From Bradyrhizobium nivariense (GTDB taxonomy: Bacteria; Pseudomonadota; Alphaproteobacteria; Rhizobiales; Xanthobacteraceae): a stretch of DNA of 64,000 bases. The notes beneath the pieces are model-generated. The model was not told where the DNA came from, searched no databases, and saw only the letters and a list, made by a program, of their open reading frames with translations. A program made the position numbers and the translations under genes. Below are positions 8,803 to 16,937 of the stretch, piece by piece. Each line of letters begins with the position of its first letter. Within the stretch, counting starts at the first letter, position 1. Location of the stretch: positions 23,342 through 87,341 of the forward strand of contig NZ_JARVWW010000033.1 in the NCBI RefSeq assembly GCF_029846715.1, written 5' to 3'.

Positions 8803-9765
8803 TCAGCCCAGTTTTCGGCCGATATCGAGAAATTTCTGCCGCCGCTGCTTGCGGACGGCGTCGCCGTCGAGGCCGCGGAGCTCGTCAAAAGCCTTGGCGA
8901 TGGCGTCGCCCGTGGTGGCGATCATGGCGGCGGGGTCGCGATGGGCGCCGCCTGCCGGCTCCTTCAAAATGCTGTCGATCACGCCGAAGCGGAGCATGTC
9001 CTGGGCGGTGATCTTCATGTTGTTGGCGGCTTCCTGCGCCTTGGTGCCGTCGCGCCAGAGGATCGAGGAGGCGGCCTCGGGCGAGATCACGCTGTAGATG
9101 GCGTGCTCCAGCATCAGCACCTTGTTGGCGGTGGTGATCGCGATAGCGCCGCCCGACATGCCCTCGCCGGTGATGATGGCGACGTTCGGCACGGTCAGCG
9201 CCAGGCAGGCATCGGTCGAGCGCGCGATGGCCTCGGCCTGGCCACGCTCTTCCGCACCGATGCCGGGATAGGCGCCGGCGGAATCGGCGAGCGTCAGCAC
9301 CGGCAGACCGAAGCGCTCGGCCATCTCCATCAGCCGCACGCATTTGCGATAACCCTCGGGCCGCGCCATGCCGAAATTATGCTTGATGCGGCTCTCGGTG
9401 GAATCGCCCTTTTCCTGGCCCATCACGCAGATGGCCTCGCCGCGGAAGCGGCCGAAGCCGGCCACCAGCGCCTCGTCCTCGCCGAACTTGCGGTCGCCGG
9501 CGAGCGGGGTGAACTCGGTGATCAGGCCCTTGATGAAGTCGTTGAAATGCGGCCGCTGCGGATGCCGCGCCACCAGCGTCTTTTGCCACGGCGTCAGGTT
9601 CAGATAGAGGTCGGCCAGCGCCTGCGCCGCCTTGTCCTCGATCCGCCCGATCTCATCAGTGATGTCGCTGCCGGAGGCCGCAAGCGTCCGCAATTCGTCG
9701 AGCTTGGAATCGAGCTCGGCGACGGGCTTTTCGAAATCGAGGTAGCTGCGCATCTGGTCTTGCAT
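8803..9765 (-). CDS. accA: Acetyl-CoA carboxylase carboxyltransferase subunit alpha
   Basis: A protein of 320 residues, the normal AccA length. It starts MQDQMRSYLDFEKPVAELD, with the usual N-terminal helix (FEKPVAELDSKLDELR), followed by WQKTLVARHPQRPHFNDFI, CVMGQEKG, MARPEGYRKCVRLMEMAERF, PVLTLADSAGAYPG and GEGMSGGAIAI, all AccA hallmarks. With AccD it transfers carboxyl from carboxybiotin to acetyl-CoA to make malonyl-CoA for fatty-acid synthesis. The ATG at 9765 is used because the upstream in-frame residues to 9891 are not conserved-looking. It stands as a single gene after xerD on the same strand, separated by a repeat-filled gap. Confidence 0.95.
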   Translation of the reverse strand: MQDQMRSYLDFEKPVAELDSKLDELRTLAASGSDITDEIGRIEDKAAQALADLYLNLTPWQKTLVARHPQRPHFNDFIKGLITEFTPLAGDRKFGEDEALVAGFGRFRGEAICVMGQEKGDSTESRIKHNFGMARPEGYRKCVRLMEMAERFGLPVLTLADSAGAYPGIGAEERGQAEAIARSTDACLALTVPNVAIITGEGMSGGAIAITTANKVLMLEHAIYSVISPEAASSILWRDGTKAQEAANNMKITAQDMLRFGVIDSILKEPAGGAHRDPAAMIATTGDAIAKAFDELRGLDGDAVRKQRRQKFLDIGRKLG

Positions 9766-9952
9766 CAACTCAATATAGGGAGGACGGGGCGAGGCGGCGA
9801 AGCGGATTCGATGTCGCGGAAAGAAGTGTAGGTTTGTCAATGAGTTGGCTTGTGTGCTCGCAGGGCACCGCCAAATCAATCGTGAGGCCACGGCTCTTTC
9901 TGCGGAGATGTGGCCGAAGTCAAGGCGGTTTCACCGTCGTTCCAGCTGAGCT

Positions 9953-10078
9953 CCCGTGTCCCGGACGCGCTGCAGCGCTTCTTCAGCGCTGCTGCGCAGA
10001 ACCGGGACCCAGCAAGCGACATGGGCCCCGGCTCAGCAGCGCACCGTCTCACGCTGCGCTGCGTCCGGGGTGCGAGAC
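9953..10078. repeat. Intergenic GC-rich repeat region, family F
   Basis: The stretch carries inverted GTGTCCCGGACGCGCTGCAG and GCTGCGCTGCGTCCGGGGTG segments with further GCGCTGCTGCGCAG palindromes between accA and xerD. It is non-coding and resembles abundant Bradyrhizobium repeats (from memory). The remaining bases 9766-9952 show nothing else that I can support. Confidence 0.6.
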
Positions 10079-10082
10079 CTGT

Positions 10083-11051
10083 TTACTTCTCCGCCAGCGG
10101 GTGCAGGTCGCGGACCAGGCTCTTCAGCCGCTCCTCGACCACGTGGGTGTAGATCTGGGTCGTCGAGATGTCGGTGTGGCCGAGCAGTGTCTGCACGATG
10201 CGCAAATCGGCGCCGTTGTGCAGGAGATGACTGGCGAAGGCGTGGCGTAGCACGTGTGGGGAGACCAGCCGGGCTTGAAGCCCCGAGGCGACCGCGAGCT
10301 CCTTCAAGTCGCGGCCAAAATGCTGCCGCGTCAGATGCCCGCTCTCGCCGAACGAGGGGAACAACCATTTCGAGGCCGCCACGCTGTTCTTCTTGTCCGT
10401 CTTGTTGTTTTCCTTGGCGGCCTCCGTCGCCGCGAGATAATCGGCCATCGCCTGCCGCGAGGCCTCGTTGAGCGGCACCAGCCGTTCCTTGTTGCCCTTG
10501 CCGCGCACCACGATCATGCGGGCGTCGCGCTTCGCGGCCGTGCGCGGCAGCGCCACCAGCTCGGAGACGCGCAGGCCGGTGGCGTAGAGCACCTCGAGCA
10601 GGCAATAGAGTCTCAGAGCGCGCAGCCGTTTCGAGGGCGAAGCATCCTCCGCCTCGCTCAACTCCTTGGCGCGGCGGAGCATGCGGTCGACATCCGCGAT
10701 CGAGAGCACCTTCGGCAGGCCGCGGCCGCGCTTGGGGCCGGACAGGATCGCCGCGGGATCGTCGGTTCTGATCCGTTCGTTCAGGAGGAAACGGTAGAGA
10801 TGCCGCATCGCCGACAGCCGCCGCGCGACGCTGGTGGACTTGAAGCCGCGCGTATCGAGATCGGCGAGATAGTCGCGCAGCGTCTGCGTCGCCGCGTCTG
10901 CAAATGTATGGCCGACGCGGCCGAGAAACTCGGAGAAATCGGTGAGGTCGCGGCGGTAGGCATCGAGCGTATTGGGGCCGGCGCCCTGTTCCGCCGCGAG
11001 CATGTCGAGGAACAGGCCGGTGAGCTTGGCATCTGAGGGCTTTGCACGCAT
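10083..11051 (-). CDS. xerD: Tyrosine site-specific recombinase XerD
   Basis: A protein of 322 residues. The N-terminal SAM-like core-binding domain is FLDMLAAEQGAGPNTLDAYRRD. The C-terminal catalytic domain shows the first Arg in YATGLRVSELVAL, a Lys in VRGKGNKERLVPL, the HxxR box SPHVLRHAFASHLLHNGADL, and GHTDISTTQIYTHV with the second His and the nucleophilic Tyr. This is the full set for chromosome-dimer resolution at dif with XerC. Its length and single-copy setting among housekeeping genes favour XerD over an island integrase. A DKKNSVAASK insertion between the Lys strand and the His-box is slightly longer than in E. coli. Confidence 0.92.
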   Translation of the reverse strand: MRAKPSDAKLTGLFLDMLAAEQGAGPNTLDAYRRDLTDFSEFLGRVGHTFADAATQTLRDYLADLDTRGFKSTSVARRLSAMRHLYRFLLNERIRTDDPAAILSGPKRGRGLPKVLSIADVDRMLRRAKELSEAEDASPSKRLRALRLYCLLEVLYATGLRVSELVALPRTAAKRDARMIVVRGKGNKERLVPLNEASRQAMADYLAATEAAKENNKTDKKNSVAASKWLFPSFGESGHLTRQHFGRDLKELAVASGLQARLVSPHVLRHAFASHLLHNGADLRIVQTLLGHTDISTTQIYTHVVEERLKSLVRDLHPLAEK

Positions 11052-11068
11052 GCCCGGCAGCCTAGCTC

Positions 11069-11215
11069 CTATTTCTTGAGAAACTTGTCCGGCGGGATCG
11101 TCACCGTCATTTCCCGCGGCTTGGGATTGACGAAGTTCGCCAGCGCGAAGACCGCGCCATAGACGATGCCGGCGATCACGGCGACGACCGTCAGAAAGCG
11201 GAACAGGCTGGGCAT
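11069..11215 (-). CDS. Small single-pass membrane protein, 48 residues
   Basis: Begins MPSLFRFLTVVAVIAGIVYG, one clear membrane helix, followed by ALANFVNPKPREMTVTIPPD and a basic KFLKK end. The gene lies just upstream of xerD on the same strand and diverges from aroK. An in-frame ATG at 11278 would add 21 residues, but neither start has a strong ribosome site. I recall similar tiny proteins next to aroK in Rhizobiales. Function is unknown; the high helix hydrophobicity and the family resemblance are the only evidence that it is real. Confidence 0.6.
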   Translation of the reverse strand: MPSLFRFLTVVAVIAGIVYGAVFALANFVNPKPREMTVTIPPDKFLKK

Positions 11216-11399
11216 CGGCAAGATCTCGGAGAGGGTCTCGGTCAGGGGCTTGGCGGGCAAATTAACCAATGAAATCATCCAACACGTTCGCCGTTTCGTG
11301 GCAAGAGTCCTCTGGCGAGGGCCCCTGCGGGGTCGTATAGGTGGCCAAAGGATGCCGCCTTTGGCGGCAGATCGAGCGAGACCCAATCGAGCGAGACAA

Positions 11400-12023
11400 A
11401 TGTCCGACGCCGCGTTGCCGATCCAAGCTTCGCCTGAGGCCGACATCCTGTCGGCGCTCGGGACGCGCTCGATCGTGCTCGTCGGCATGATGGGGGTCGG
11501 CAAATCCACCATCGGCCGCCGCATGGCGGCCCGGCTCAAGCTCCCCTTCGTCGACGCCGACACCGAGATCGAGGCGGCGGCCGGCATGAGCATACCGGAA
11601 ATCTTCGAACGCCACGGCGAGCCGCATTTCCGCGACGGCGAGGCCCGCGTGATCGCGCGTCTGCTCGACGGCGGCCCCATCGTGCTGGCGACCGGCGGCG
11701 GCGCCTTCATGCGCGAGGAGACGCGGGGCCGCATCGCGGCGAAGGCGATCTCGATCTGGCTCAAGGCCGATCCTGATGTCATCATGCGCCGGGTGCGCCG
11801 GCGCGCCGACCGTCCGCTGCTCCAGACCGCCGATCCCGAAGGAACCGTGACGCGCCTGCTCACCGAGCGCGAGCCGATCTACGGCAATGCCGACCTCACC
11901 ATTGCCTCGCGCGACGTGCCGCACGACAAGATCGTCGAGGAGACCATCGAGACGCTGCGCGCGCATCTTTGCGGCGAACGGGCGTCCCCGCCACCAGCCG
12001 ACGTCGCGAGTGCCGTACGATGA
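11400..12023 (+). CDS. aroK: Shikimate kinase
   Basis: A protein of 207 residues. The P-loop VGMMGVGKSTIGRRMA is followed by the shikimate-site DADTEIE, then the HGEPHFRDGEARVI segment and ATGGGAFM, with the lid arginines in RRVRRRADRPLL. It phosphorylates shikimate at the 3-hydroxyl, step five of the shikimate pathway. The ATG at 11400 (MSDAALPIQ) gives the usual N-terminal length for alphaproteobacterial AroK; upstream in-frame codons are arginine-rich and unlikely. Its stop overlaps the aroB start by ATGA, so the two are translationally coupled. Confidence 0.95.
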   Translation: MSDAALPIQASPEADILSALGTRSIVLVGMMGVGKSTIGRRMAARLKLPFVDADTEIEAAAGMSIPEIFERHGEPHFRDGEARVIARLLDGGPIVLATGGGAFMREETRGRIAAKAISIWLKADPDVIMRRVRRRADRPLLQTADPEGTVTRLLTEREPIYGNADLTIASRDVPHDKIVEETIETLRAHLCGERASPPPADVASAVR

Positions 12024-13168
12024 CCGCGCCTTTGAAACATTCCGATCCTGTCAACGTGGAGGTCGCGCTCGGCGACCGCGCCTATGACATCGTCATCGGC
12101 CGCGGCGTGCTGGCCTCGCTCGGCGAACGGGTCGCGCGTTTGCGCCCCGGCGTGCGCACCGCGATCGTGACGGATCGCACCGTTGCGAAATACTGGCTCG
12201 AACCCGCCGAGGCCTCGCTCGCAGCCGCGGGTATTCCGACATCGCGCATCGTCGTCGAGGAAGGCGAGATCTCCAAAACCTACGCCGGCCTCGAAAAGGT
12301 CAGCGAAGCCCTGATCGCCGCAAAAATCGAGCGCAACGATCTCGTCATCGCGCTCGGGGGTGGCGTTGTCGGCGATCTCGCCGGCTTTGCCGCCGCGATC
12401 CTGCGCCGCGGCGTCGATTTCGTGCAGGTGCCGACCTCGCTCCTGGCACAGGTCGATTCCTCCGTCGGCGGCAAGACCGGCATCAACTCGCCGCAGGGCA
12501 AGAACCTGCTCGGCGCCTTCCACCAGCCGGTGCTGGTCATCGCCGACACCGCCGTGCTCGACACGCTGTCGCCGCGGCAATTCCGTGCCGGATATGCCGA
12601 GGTCGCCAAATACGGCGTGCTCGGTGACGAGACCTTCTTCACCTGGCTGGAGAAGAACCATTCCGACATCTCCAGGGGCGGCTCGGCGCGCGAGCATGCG
12701 ATCGCGACCTCCTGCCGCGCCAAGGCCGGCGTCGTCTCGCGCGACGAGCGCGAAACCGGCGAGCGTGCGCTTCTCAATCTCGGTCACACTTTCGGTCACG
12801 CGCTGGAGGTGGCGACCGGCTTCTCCGATCGCCTGTTCCACGGCGAGGGCGTTGCGATCGGCATGACGCTGGCGGCGCAGTTCTCGGCCAGGCTCGGCAT
12901 GATCGGCGAAGCGGATGCGGCGCGAGTCGAACGGCATCTGATTGACGCCGGCCTGCCGACGCGCTTGCAGGACATCGCGGGATTCGCGCAGGAAGGGCTT
13001 GCCGATGCCGACGCGCTGATGGCGCTGATGGCGCAGGACAAGAAGGTCAAGCGCGGCAAGCTCACCTTCATCCTGCTGGAGGCTGTGGGGCGCGCTGTGA
13101 TCGCGAAGGACGTCGAGCCTGCTCCGGTGCGCGACTTCCTCAAGGACAAGCTCGCCCACAAGGCGTGA
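12020..13168 (+). CDS. aroB: 3-Dehydroquinate synthase
   Basis: A protein of 382 residues. Family motifs are GGGVVGDLAGFAAA, the substrate-site QVPTSLLAQVDSSVGGKTGIN, KNLLGAFHQP, and the zinc ligands in RAKAGVVSRDERETGERALL, NLGHTFGHALE and HGEGVAIGM. It converts DAHP to 3-dehydroquinate, step two of the shikimate pathway, using NAD+ and a divalent metal. The start at 12020 overlaps aroK by 4 bases; aroKB order is common in proteobacteria. A family A repeat follows the stop. Confidence 0.96.
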   Translation: MTAPLKHSDPVNVEVALGDRAYDIVIGRGVLASLGERVARLRPGVRTAIVTDRTVAKYWLEPAEASLAAAGIPTSRIVVEEGEISKTYAGLEKVSEALIAAKIERNDLVIALGGGVVGDLAGFAAAILRRGVDFVQVPTSLLAQVDSSVGGKTGINSPQGKNLLGAFHQPVLVIADTAVLDTLSPRQFRAGYAEVAKYGVLGDETFFTWLEKNHSDISRGGSAREHAIATSCRAKAGVVSRDERETGERALLNLGHTFGHALEVATGFSDRLFHGEGVAIGMTLAAQFSARLGMIGEADAARVERHLIDAGLPTRLQDIAGFAQEGLADADALMALMAQDKKVKRGKLTFILLEAVGRAVIAKDVEPAPVRDFLKDKLAHKA

Positions 13169-13186
13169 CACGCGGCTGAACGGCCA

Positions 13187-13243
13187 AAGCGTTTTCGAGC
13201 GAAGTGGGTACCGGTTCGCGTCACGAAAACGCGTCAAGAAAGA
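13187..13243. repeat. Intergenic palindromic repeat, family A copy 2
   Basis: Matches the element at 1211-1268 along its length (GCGTTTTCGAGCGAAGTGGG...GAAAACGCGTC). It ends 14 bases before the ATG of the downstream membrane-protein gene, so it lies within that gene's leader or translation-initiation region. Confidence 0.8.
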
Positions 13244-13257
13244 AACCAGAGTGGTTC

Positions 13258-14562
13258 ATGGATTGGCTCGGATTCACCATCGTCATTCTCTGCCTGCTCG
13301 TCTCCGGCTTCTTCGCTGCGAGCGAGACCGCGCTGACCGGCGCCTCGCGCGCCAGCATGCTGCGGCTCTCCAAGCAGGGTAATCGCGACGCCGACGTGGT
13401 CTCGCAGCTGCTCGACATGCGCGAGCGCTTGATCGGCGCGCTGCTGCTCGGCAACAACATCGCCAACATCAGTGCATCGGCGCTGGCCACCAGCATCTTC
13501 ACCGCCTGGTTCGGCGATGTCGGCGTGCTCTACGCCACCGGCTTGATGACGGCCCTGGTCGTGATCTTCGCCGAGGTGCTGCCCAAGACCATCGCGATCA
13601 ACGCGCCCGACCGCATGGCGCTTGCGGTGGCGCGCCCGATGCGGCTGACGATGTATGTGCTGGGGCCGCTGCTGCGGATCGTGGAAGTCATCGTGCGCCT
13701 GTTGATGCGCCTGTTTGGCCTCGCCGGCGAGCACCAGGCGATCCTGTCGCCGACCGAACGCCTGCGCGGCGCGGTCGACCTGTTGCATCACGAGGGCAAG
13801 GTCGAGAAGCACGACCGCGACATGCTCGGCGGCCTGCTCGATCTGCGCGAGCTCCAGGTCTCCGACGTCATGATCCATCGTACCGAGATGATGATGATCA
13901 ACGCCGACCTGCCGCCGGAAGAGCTGGTGCGCGAGGTGCTGGCGACCGAATACACTCGCATTCCGTTGTGGCGCGAGAAGCCGGAAAACATCATCGGCGT
14001 GCTCCACGCCAAGGATCTGCTGCGCGCGATCCGCGCCGCCGACGGCGACACCTCGCGCATTGACGTCTCCACCATCGCGCTGCCGCCCTGGTTCGTGCCG
14101 GAGATGCGGCCCGTGTCCGAGCAGCTCAAGGCGTTCCGGCGCCGCAAGACCCATTTCGCGCTGGTGGTCGACGAGTACGGCGAAGTCGAAGGTCTTGTGA
14201 CGCTGGAGGACATTCTGGAGGAGATCGTCGGCGACATCTCCGACGAGCACGACGTCGTGGTCGCGGGCGTGCGCGCCCAGCCGGACGGCTCGGTCGTCGT
14301 GGACGGCTCGGTGCCGATCCGCGACCTCAACCGCGCCCTGGATTGGCACCTGCCCGACGAAGAGGCCACCACGGTTGCCGGCCTCGTCATTCACGAGGCG
14401 CGCTCGATCCCCGACCGCGGCCAAAGTTTCACCTTCCACGGCTTCCGCTTCCGCGTCCTCCGCCGCGAACGCAACCGCATCACCGCGCTCCGTATTTCAC
14501 CGGTGCCGCGCGAGACGGAAATGGAGGAAGCCAAGCGGAGGCGGGCCGGGACGTCGTTTTGA
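13258..14562 (+). CDS. CNNM/CorC-type integral membrane protein (DUF21, CBS pair, CorC_HlyC)
   Basis: A protein of 434 residues. The N-terminal DUF21 membrane domain has FFAASETALTGASRASM and ALLLGNNIANISASALATS, with PKTIAINAPDRMAL after the third helix. A CBS pair follows (VSDVMIHRTEMMMI, then EYTRIPLWREKPENIIGVLH, and THFALVVDEYGEVEGLVTLEDILEEIVGDI). The C-terminal CorC_HlyC domain begins near VVVDGSVPIRDLN. These proteins are linked to Mg2+/Co2+ export or regulation and are often annotated as hemolysin-like. It is a single gene after aroB, and the start follows a GAGTGG sequence. Transport direction cannot be told from sequence. Confidence 0.9.
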   Translation: MDWLGFTIVILCLLVSGFFAASETALTGASRASMLRLSKQGNRDADVVSQLLDMRERLIGALLLGNNIANISASALATSIFTAWFGDVGVLYATGLMTALVVIFAEVLPKTIAINAPDRMALAVARPMRLTMYVLGPLLRIVEVIVRLLMRLFGLAGEHQAILSPTERLRGAVDLLHHEGKVEKHDRDMLGGLLDLRELQVSDVMIHRTEMMMINADLPPEELVREVLATEYTRIPLWREKPENIIGVLHAKDLLRAIRAADGDTSRIDVSTIALPPWFVPEMRPVSEQLKAFRRRKTHFALVVDEYGEVEGLVTLEDILEEIVGDISDEHDVVVAGVRAQPDGSVVVDGSVPIRDLNRALDWHLPDEEATTVAGLVIHEARSIPDRGQSFTFHGFRFRVLRRERNRITALRISPVPRETEMEEAKRRRAGTSF

Positions 14563-14570
14563 CGCACCGT

Positions 14571-14670
14571 GTCATCGTCCGCGAAGGCGGACGATCCAGT
14601 ACGCCGCGGCGGTTCGCTTCCTGCCGTACTGCCGCGGAGTACTGGATGCCCCGCCTGCGCGGGGCATGAC
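14571..14670. repeat. Intergenic palindromic element, family C copy 1
   Basis: Outer arms GTCATCGTCCGCGAAGGCGG and GCCCCGCCTGCGCGGGGCAT enclose inverted GATCCAGTACGCCGCGG and CGCGGAGTACTGGATGC. Related copies lie at 40515-40600 and 42094-42198. It separates the convergent CNNM-type and bolA genes and may serve as a bidirectional terminator. Confidence 0.75.
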
Positions 14671-14679
14671 AGCGGAGTT

Positions 14680-14964
14680 TTACGTCCCGCCTTCCCCCGG
14701 CGCCTGCGCGTGGATCGCCAGCGCGTGCACGCTGCCGGAGAGTTCCGCGGCCAGCGCCGAATTTATCATGCGGTGGCGATCGACCCGGCTCTTCCCTTTG
14801 AAGGCCTGAGACACGATATAAACGCGGAAGTGCGTCTCGCCGCCCGGCCGATGGCCGGCGTGGCCCTCATGCAAATGTGACTCGTCGACGACCTGCAGGC
14901 TTTCCGGTGTGAAAGCTTCCTGCAACTTGTTGCTGATAGTGTCTCTGATGGCCATCTGGGTCAT
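14680..14964 (-). CDS. bolA: BolA family protein
   Basis: A protein of 94 residues with the BolA fold: IRDTISNKLQEAFTPESLQV, then DESHLHEGHAGHRPGGETHF with the conserved histidines, VYIVSQAFKGKSRVDRHRMI, and ALAAELSGSVHALAIHAQAP. BolA proteins pair with monothiol glutaredoxins in Fe-S/iron homeostasis and may bind DNA. An internal ATG at 14955 (MAIRDT) is an equally good start. Its divergent neighbour is a J-domain protein, an order I recall as common in Rhizobiales ahead of cobS-cobT; here about 10 kb of other genes intervene. Confidence 0.9.
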   Translation of the reverse strand: MTQMAIRDTISNKLQEAFTPESLQVVDESHLHEGHAGHRPGGETHFRVYIVSQAFKGKSRVDRHRMINSALAAELSGSVHALAIHAQAPGEGGT

Positions 14965-15109
14965 TACGGTGCGAGATCGCTCTCCGTTATTTGCATAGGC
15001 CGCCTCTGGCGGCCGTTCAAGGACGCCTCAGCATAGCTTCGGCCATGCTTTTCAGCTAATTGCAATGTCAAGACTTGAAGGTTTTCGCATTGCGTAGTCA
15101 AAGTCAGCC

Positions 15110-15745
15110 ATGCCGATCGATTCATCAAAGTTCTTCGACTCCATCCGGGTCAAGCCGAAAGGTAAGCAGCCGGAAGTGAAGCCGCGCGACGCCGTGGTCA
15201 ACTGCGAATGGACCGGGTGTCAGAACAAGGGCGCCCATCGCGCGCCCAAAGGTCGCGACAATCAGCGTGAGTACTGGCACTTCTGCCTGAATCACGTGCG
15301 GGAGTACAACCAGAACTACAATTTCTTCTCCGGCATGAATGCTGACGCGGTCGCGCGCTATCAGAAAGATGCGCTGACCGGCCATCGTCCGACCTGGAAG
15401 ATGGGCGCCAATGGCGGCGTCAAGAAGGGCGCGGAAGCCGAGATCGACAGCGCCTTCGATCCGTTCAGCATGTTCCAGGAGCTCAACGGCCGCTCCGGCT
15501 GGCGCGCCGGCCCGCAGGCCGCGCCCAAGGCCGAGACGCGCAAGATCATGAACGCCGAGCGCAAGGCGCTCCAGGTGATGGGCCTCGGCCCCGAGTCTAC
15601 GCTCGCCGACGTCAAGTCCAAGTACAAGGCGCTGGTCAAGCAGCACCACCCCGACGCCAATGGCGGCGACCGCTCGACCGAAGACCGCCTGATCGAGATC
15701 ATCAAGGCGTATAATTATCTGAAGACCGTGGTGCGGGAGGCGTAG
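15110..15745 (+). CDS. J-domain (DnaJ-like) co-chaperone protein
   Basis: A protein of 211 residues with the J domain at the C-terminus: ALQVMGLGPESTLADVKSKY, then KALVKQHHPDANGGD, including the HPD triad that stimulates Hsp70 ATPase, and EIIKAYNYLKTVV. The N-terminal half has CEWTGCQNKGAHRAPKGRDN and HFCLNHVREYNQNYNFF, a possible Cys/His metal site. It is a type III J protein without G/F or zinc-finger domains of classical DnaJ. It diverges from bolA and ends just before a convergent citrate synthase gene. The client is unknown. Confidence 0.88.
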   Translation: MPIDSSKFFDSIRVKPKGKQPEVKPRDAVVNCEWTGCQNKGAHRAPKGRDNQREYWHFCLNHVREYNQNYNFFSGMNADAVARYQKDALTGHRPTWKMGANGGVKKGAEAEIDSAFDPFSMFQELNGRSGWRAGPQAAPKAETRKIMNAERKALQVMGLGPESTLADVKSKYKALVKQHHPDANGGDRSTEDRLIEIIKAYNYLKTVVREA

Positions 15746-15767
15746 GCCTCACGCCGGCCCCCATTCC

Positions 15768-16862
15768 CTACTCCTTCGGCATCGCCCCCACATACGACGA
15801 GCTCGGCCGGATCAAACGCCCCGTTCGCTGCTGCTCGCGCGCATGCGCCGTCCACCCCGCTGCGCGCGCGACCGCGAAGATCGGCGTAAAGGCCTGGCGC
15901 GGGATGGCCAGCGCATCGAGCAGGATCGCGGTGAAGAACTCGACATTGGTTTCCAGCGGCCGGTCCGGATTCTTCTTGCGCAAGGCGCTGCGGATATAGG
16001 CCTCGACCTCGCCGGCAAACGGCAGGCCGGCTCCGTCCGAGGCGAGCGCCTCGATCGCGGTCTTGAGCACGTCGGCGCGCGGATCGCGCACGCGATAGAC
16101 GCGGTGACCAAAACCCATCATCCGCTCGCCGCGTGCCAGCGCCGCATCCACCCAGGTCCGGATGCGCTCGCGCGAGCCGATCGCGTCGAGCATCTCCAGC
16201 ACCGGCTCGGGCGCGCCACCATGCAGCGGACCGGTGAGCGCGCAATAGCCGGCGGTGACGGCGGCGAACAGGTCGGCTTGCGTCGAGGCCACCACGCGCG
16301 CGGTGAAGGTCGAGGCGTTCATGCCGTGATCGCAGACCGTGACGAGATAGGCATCGAGCGCGGTAACCTCGCGCGTTGCAGGCGCGCGCCCATGCAGCAT
16401 GCGGAGCGTGTCGGCGGCGTGGCTCACGCTCGGATCCGGCGCGACCGGGTCGAGCCCTTTGGCGCACCGGACCAGCGCGCCTGCGATCACCGGAAATGCG
16501 CCGACGATGGTCGCCTCGTGCTCCAGCCCGTGCTCCGCGCGAAGTCCCGCAACCGCTACGCGAAACCCGTCGACGATTCCCATGCCGCTTGTCGCCGGCA
16601 GCAGGTCAGCCAGCCGCGCGAAGGCGCGTTCGCGTGCGGCGCCCAGGTTCGCCCGGACATTGGCTTCGCTCAGCGTGGTCTTGCTGGCGCCGTTCCAGAG
16701 CCGGGCGGTGACGCCCTCAAAGCTCGACTGGCTGGCGAGGGTGCCGACATGCTCGCCGGCGATGATCAGCTTGCCGCGCTCGCCGTCGACATGGCTCAGC
16801 ACGGTCTCAGCCGCGGGAACGCCGTCCAGCCCGATCTGGCTCTTGGTGAGGTGGATGTTCAT
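15768..16862 (-). CDS. Citrate synthase/2-methylcitrate synthase family protein
   Basis: A protein of 364 residues, shorter than the ~430-residue housekeeping GltA, which makes it a type II-like or dimeric form. Key segments are LDAYLVTVCDHGMNASTFTA with a catalytic His, GYCALTGPLHGGAPEPVLEML with the second His, and MMGFGHRVYRVRDPRADVLK with the third. The catalytic Asp lies near LETNVEFFTAILLDALAIP. It condenses an acyl-CoA with an oxo-acid. It diverges from a second citrate synthase homologue carrying a DNA-binding domain and shares its palindromic control region. Acetyl-CoA versus propionyl-CoA preference cannot be decided by eye. Confidence 0.87.
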   Translation of the reverse strand: MNIHLTKSQIGLDGVPAAETVLSHVDGERGKLIIAGEHVGTLASQSSFEGVTARLWNGASKTTLSEANVRANLGAARERAFARLADLLPATSGMGIVDGFRVAVAGLRAEHGLEHEATIVGAFPVIAGALVRCAKGLDPVAPDPSVSHAADTLRMLHGRAPATREVTALDAYLVTVCDHGMNASTFTARVVASTQADLFAAVTAGYCALTGPLHGGAPEPVLEMLDAIGSRERIRTWVDAALARGERMMGFGHRVYRVRDPRADVLKTAIEALASDGAGLPFAGEVEAYIRSALRKKNPDRPLETNVEFFTAILLDALAIPRQAFTPIFAVARAAGWTAHAREQQRTGRLIRPSSSYVGAMPKE

Positions 16863-16906
16863 GGCCCAAATCTCCTTTGCACCAGCGAAAGGTCGGGCCT
16901 CTCGAC

Positions 16907-16935
16907 AGATTGATCAATCTTGATTACATAAATCA
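16907..16935. promoter_or_regulatory. Tandem palindromes in the divergent citrate synthase promoter region
   Basis: AGATTGATCAATCT (16907-16920) is a perfect 14-base palindrome. It is followed at once by TGATT-ACATA-AATCA (16921-16935), inverted 5-base arms. The pair sits 2 bases before the ATG of the DNA-binding/citrate synthase fusion and 45 bases from the other start, a position suited to autoregulation of both genes. Confidence 0.65.
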
Positions 16936-16937
16936 AT

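Noticed and set aside
10083..11051. Island integrase rather than XerD
   Set aside because: Length, conserved HLLHNGADL and RIVQTLLGH segments and housekeeping neighbours fit XerD; no attachment-site repeats or tRNA nearby.
11166..11399. Longer AroK start at 11166 with 78 additional residues
   Set aside because: The extra part is arginine-rich and overlaps the small membrane gene on the other strand; ATG 11400 gives the normal protein.
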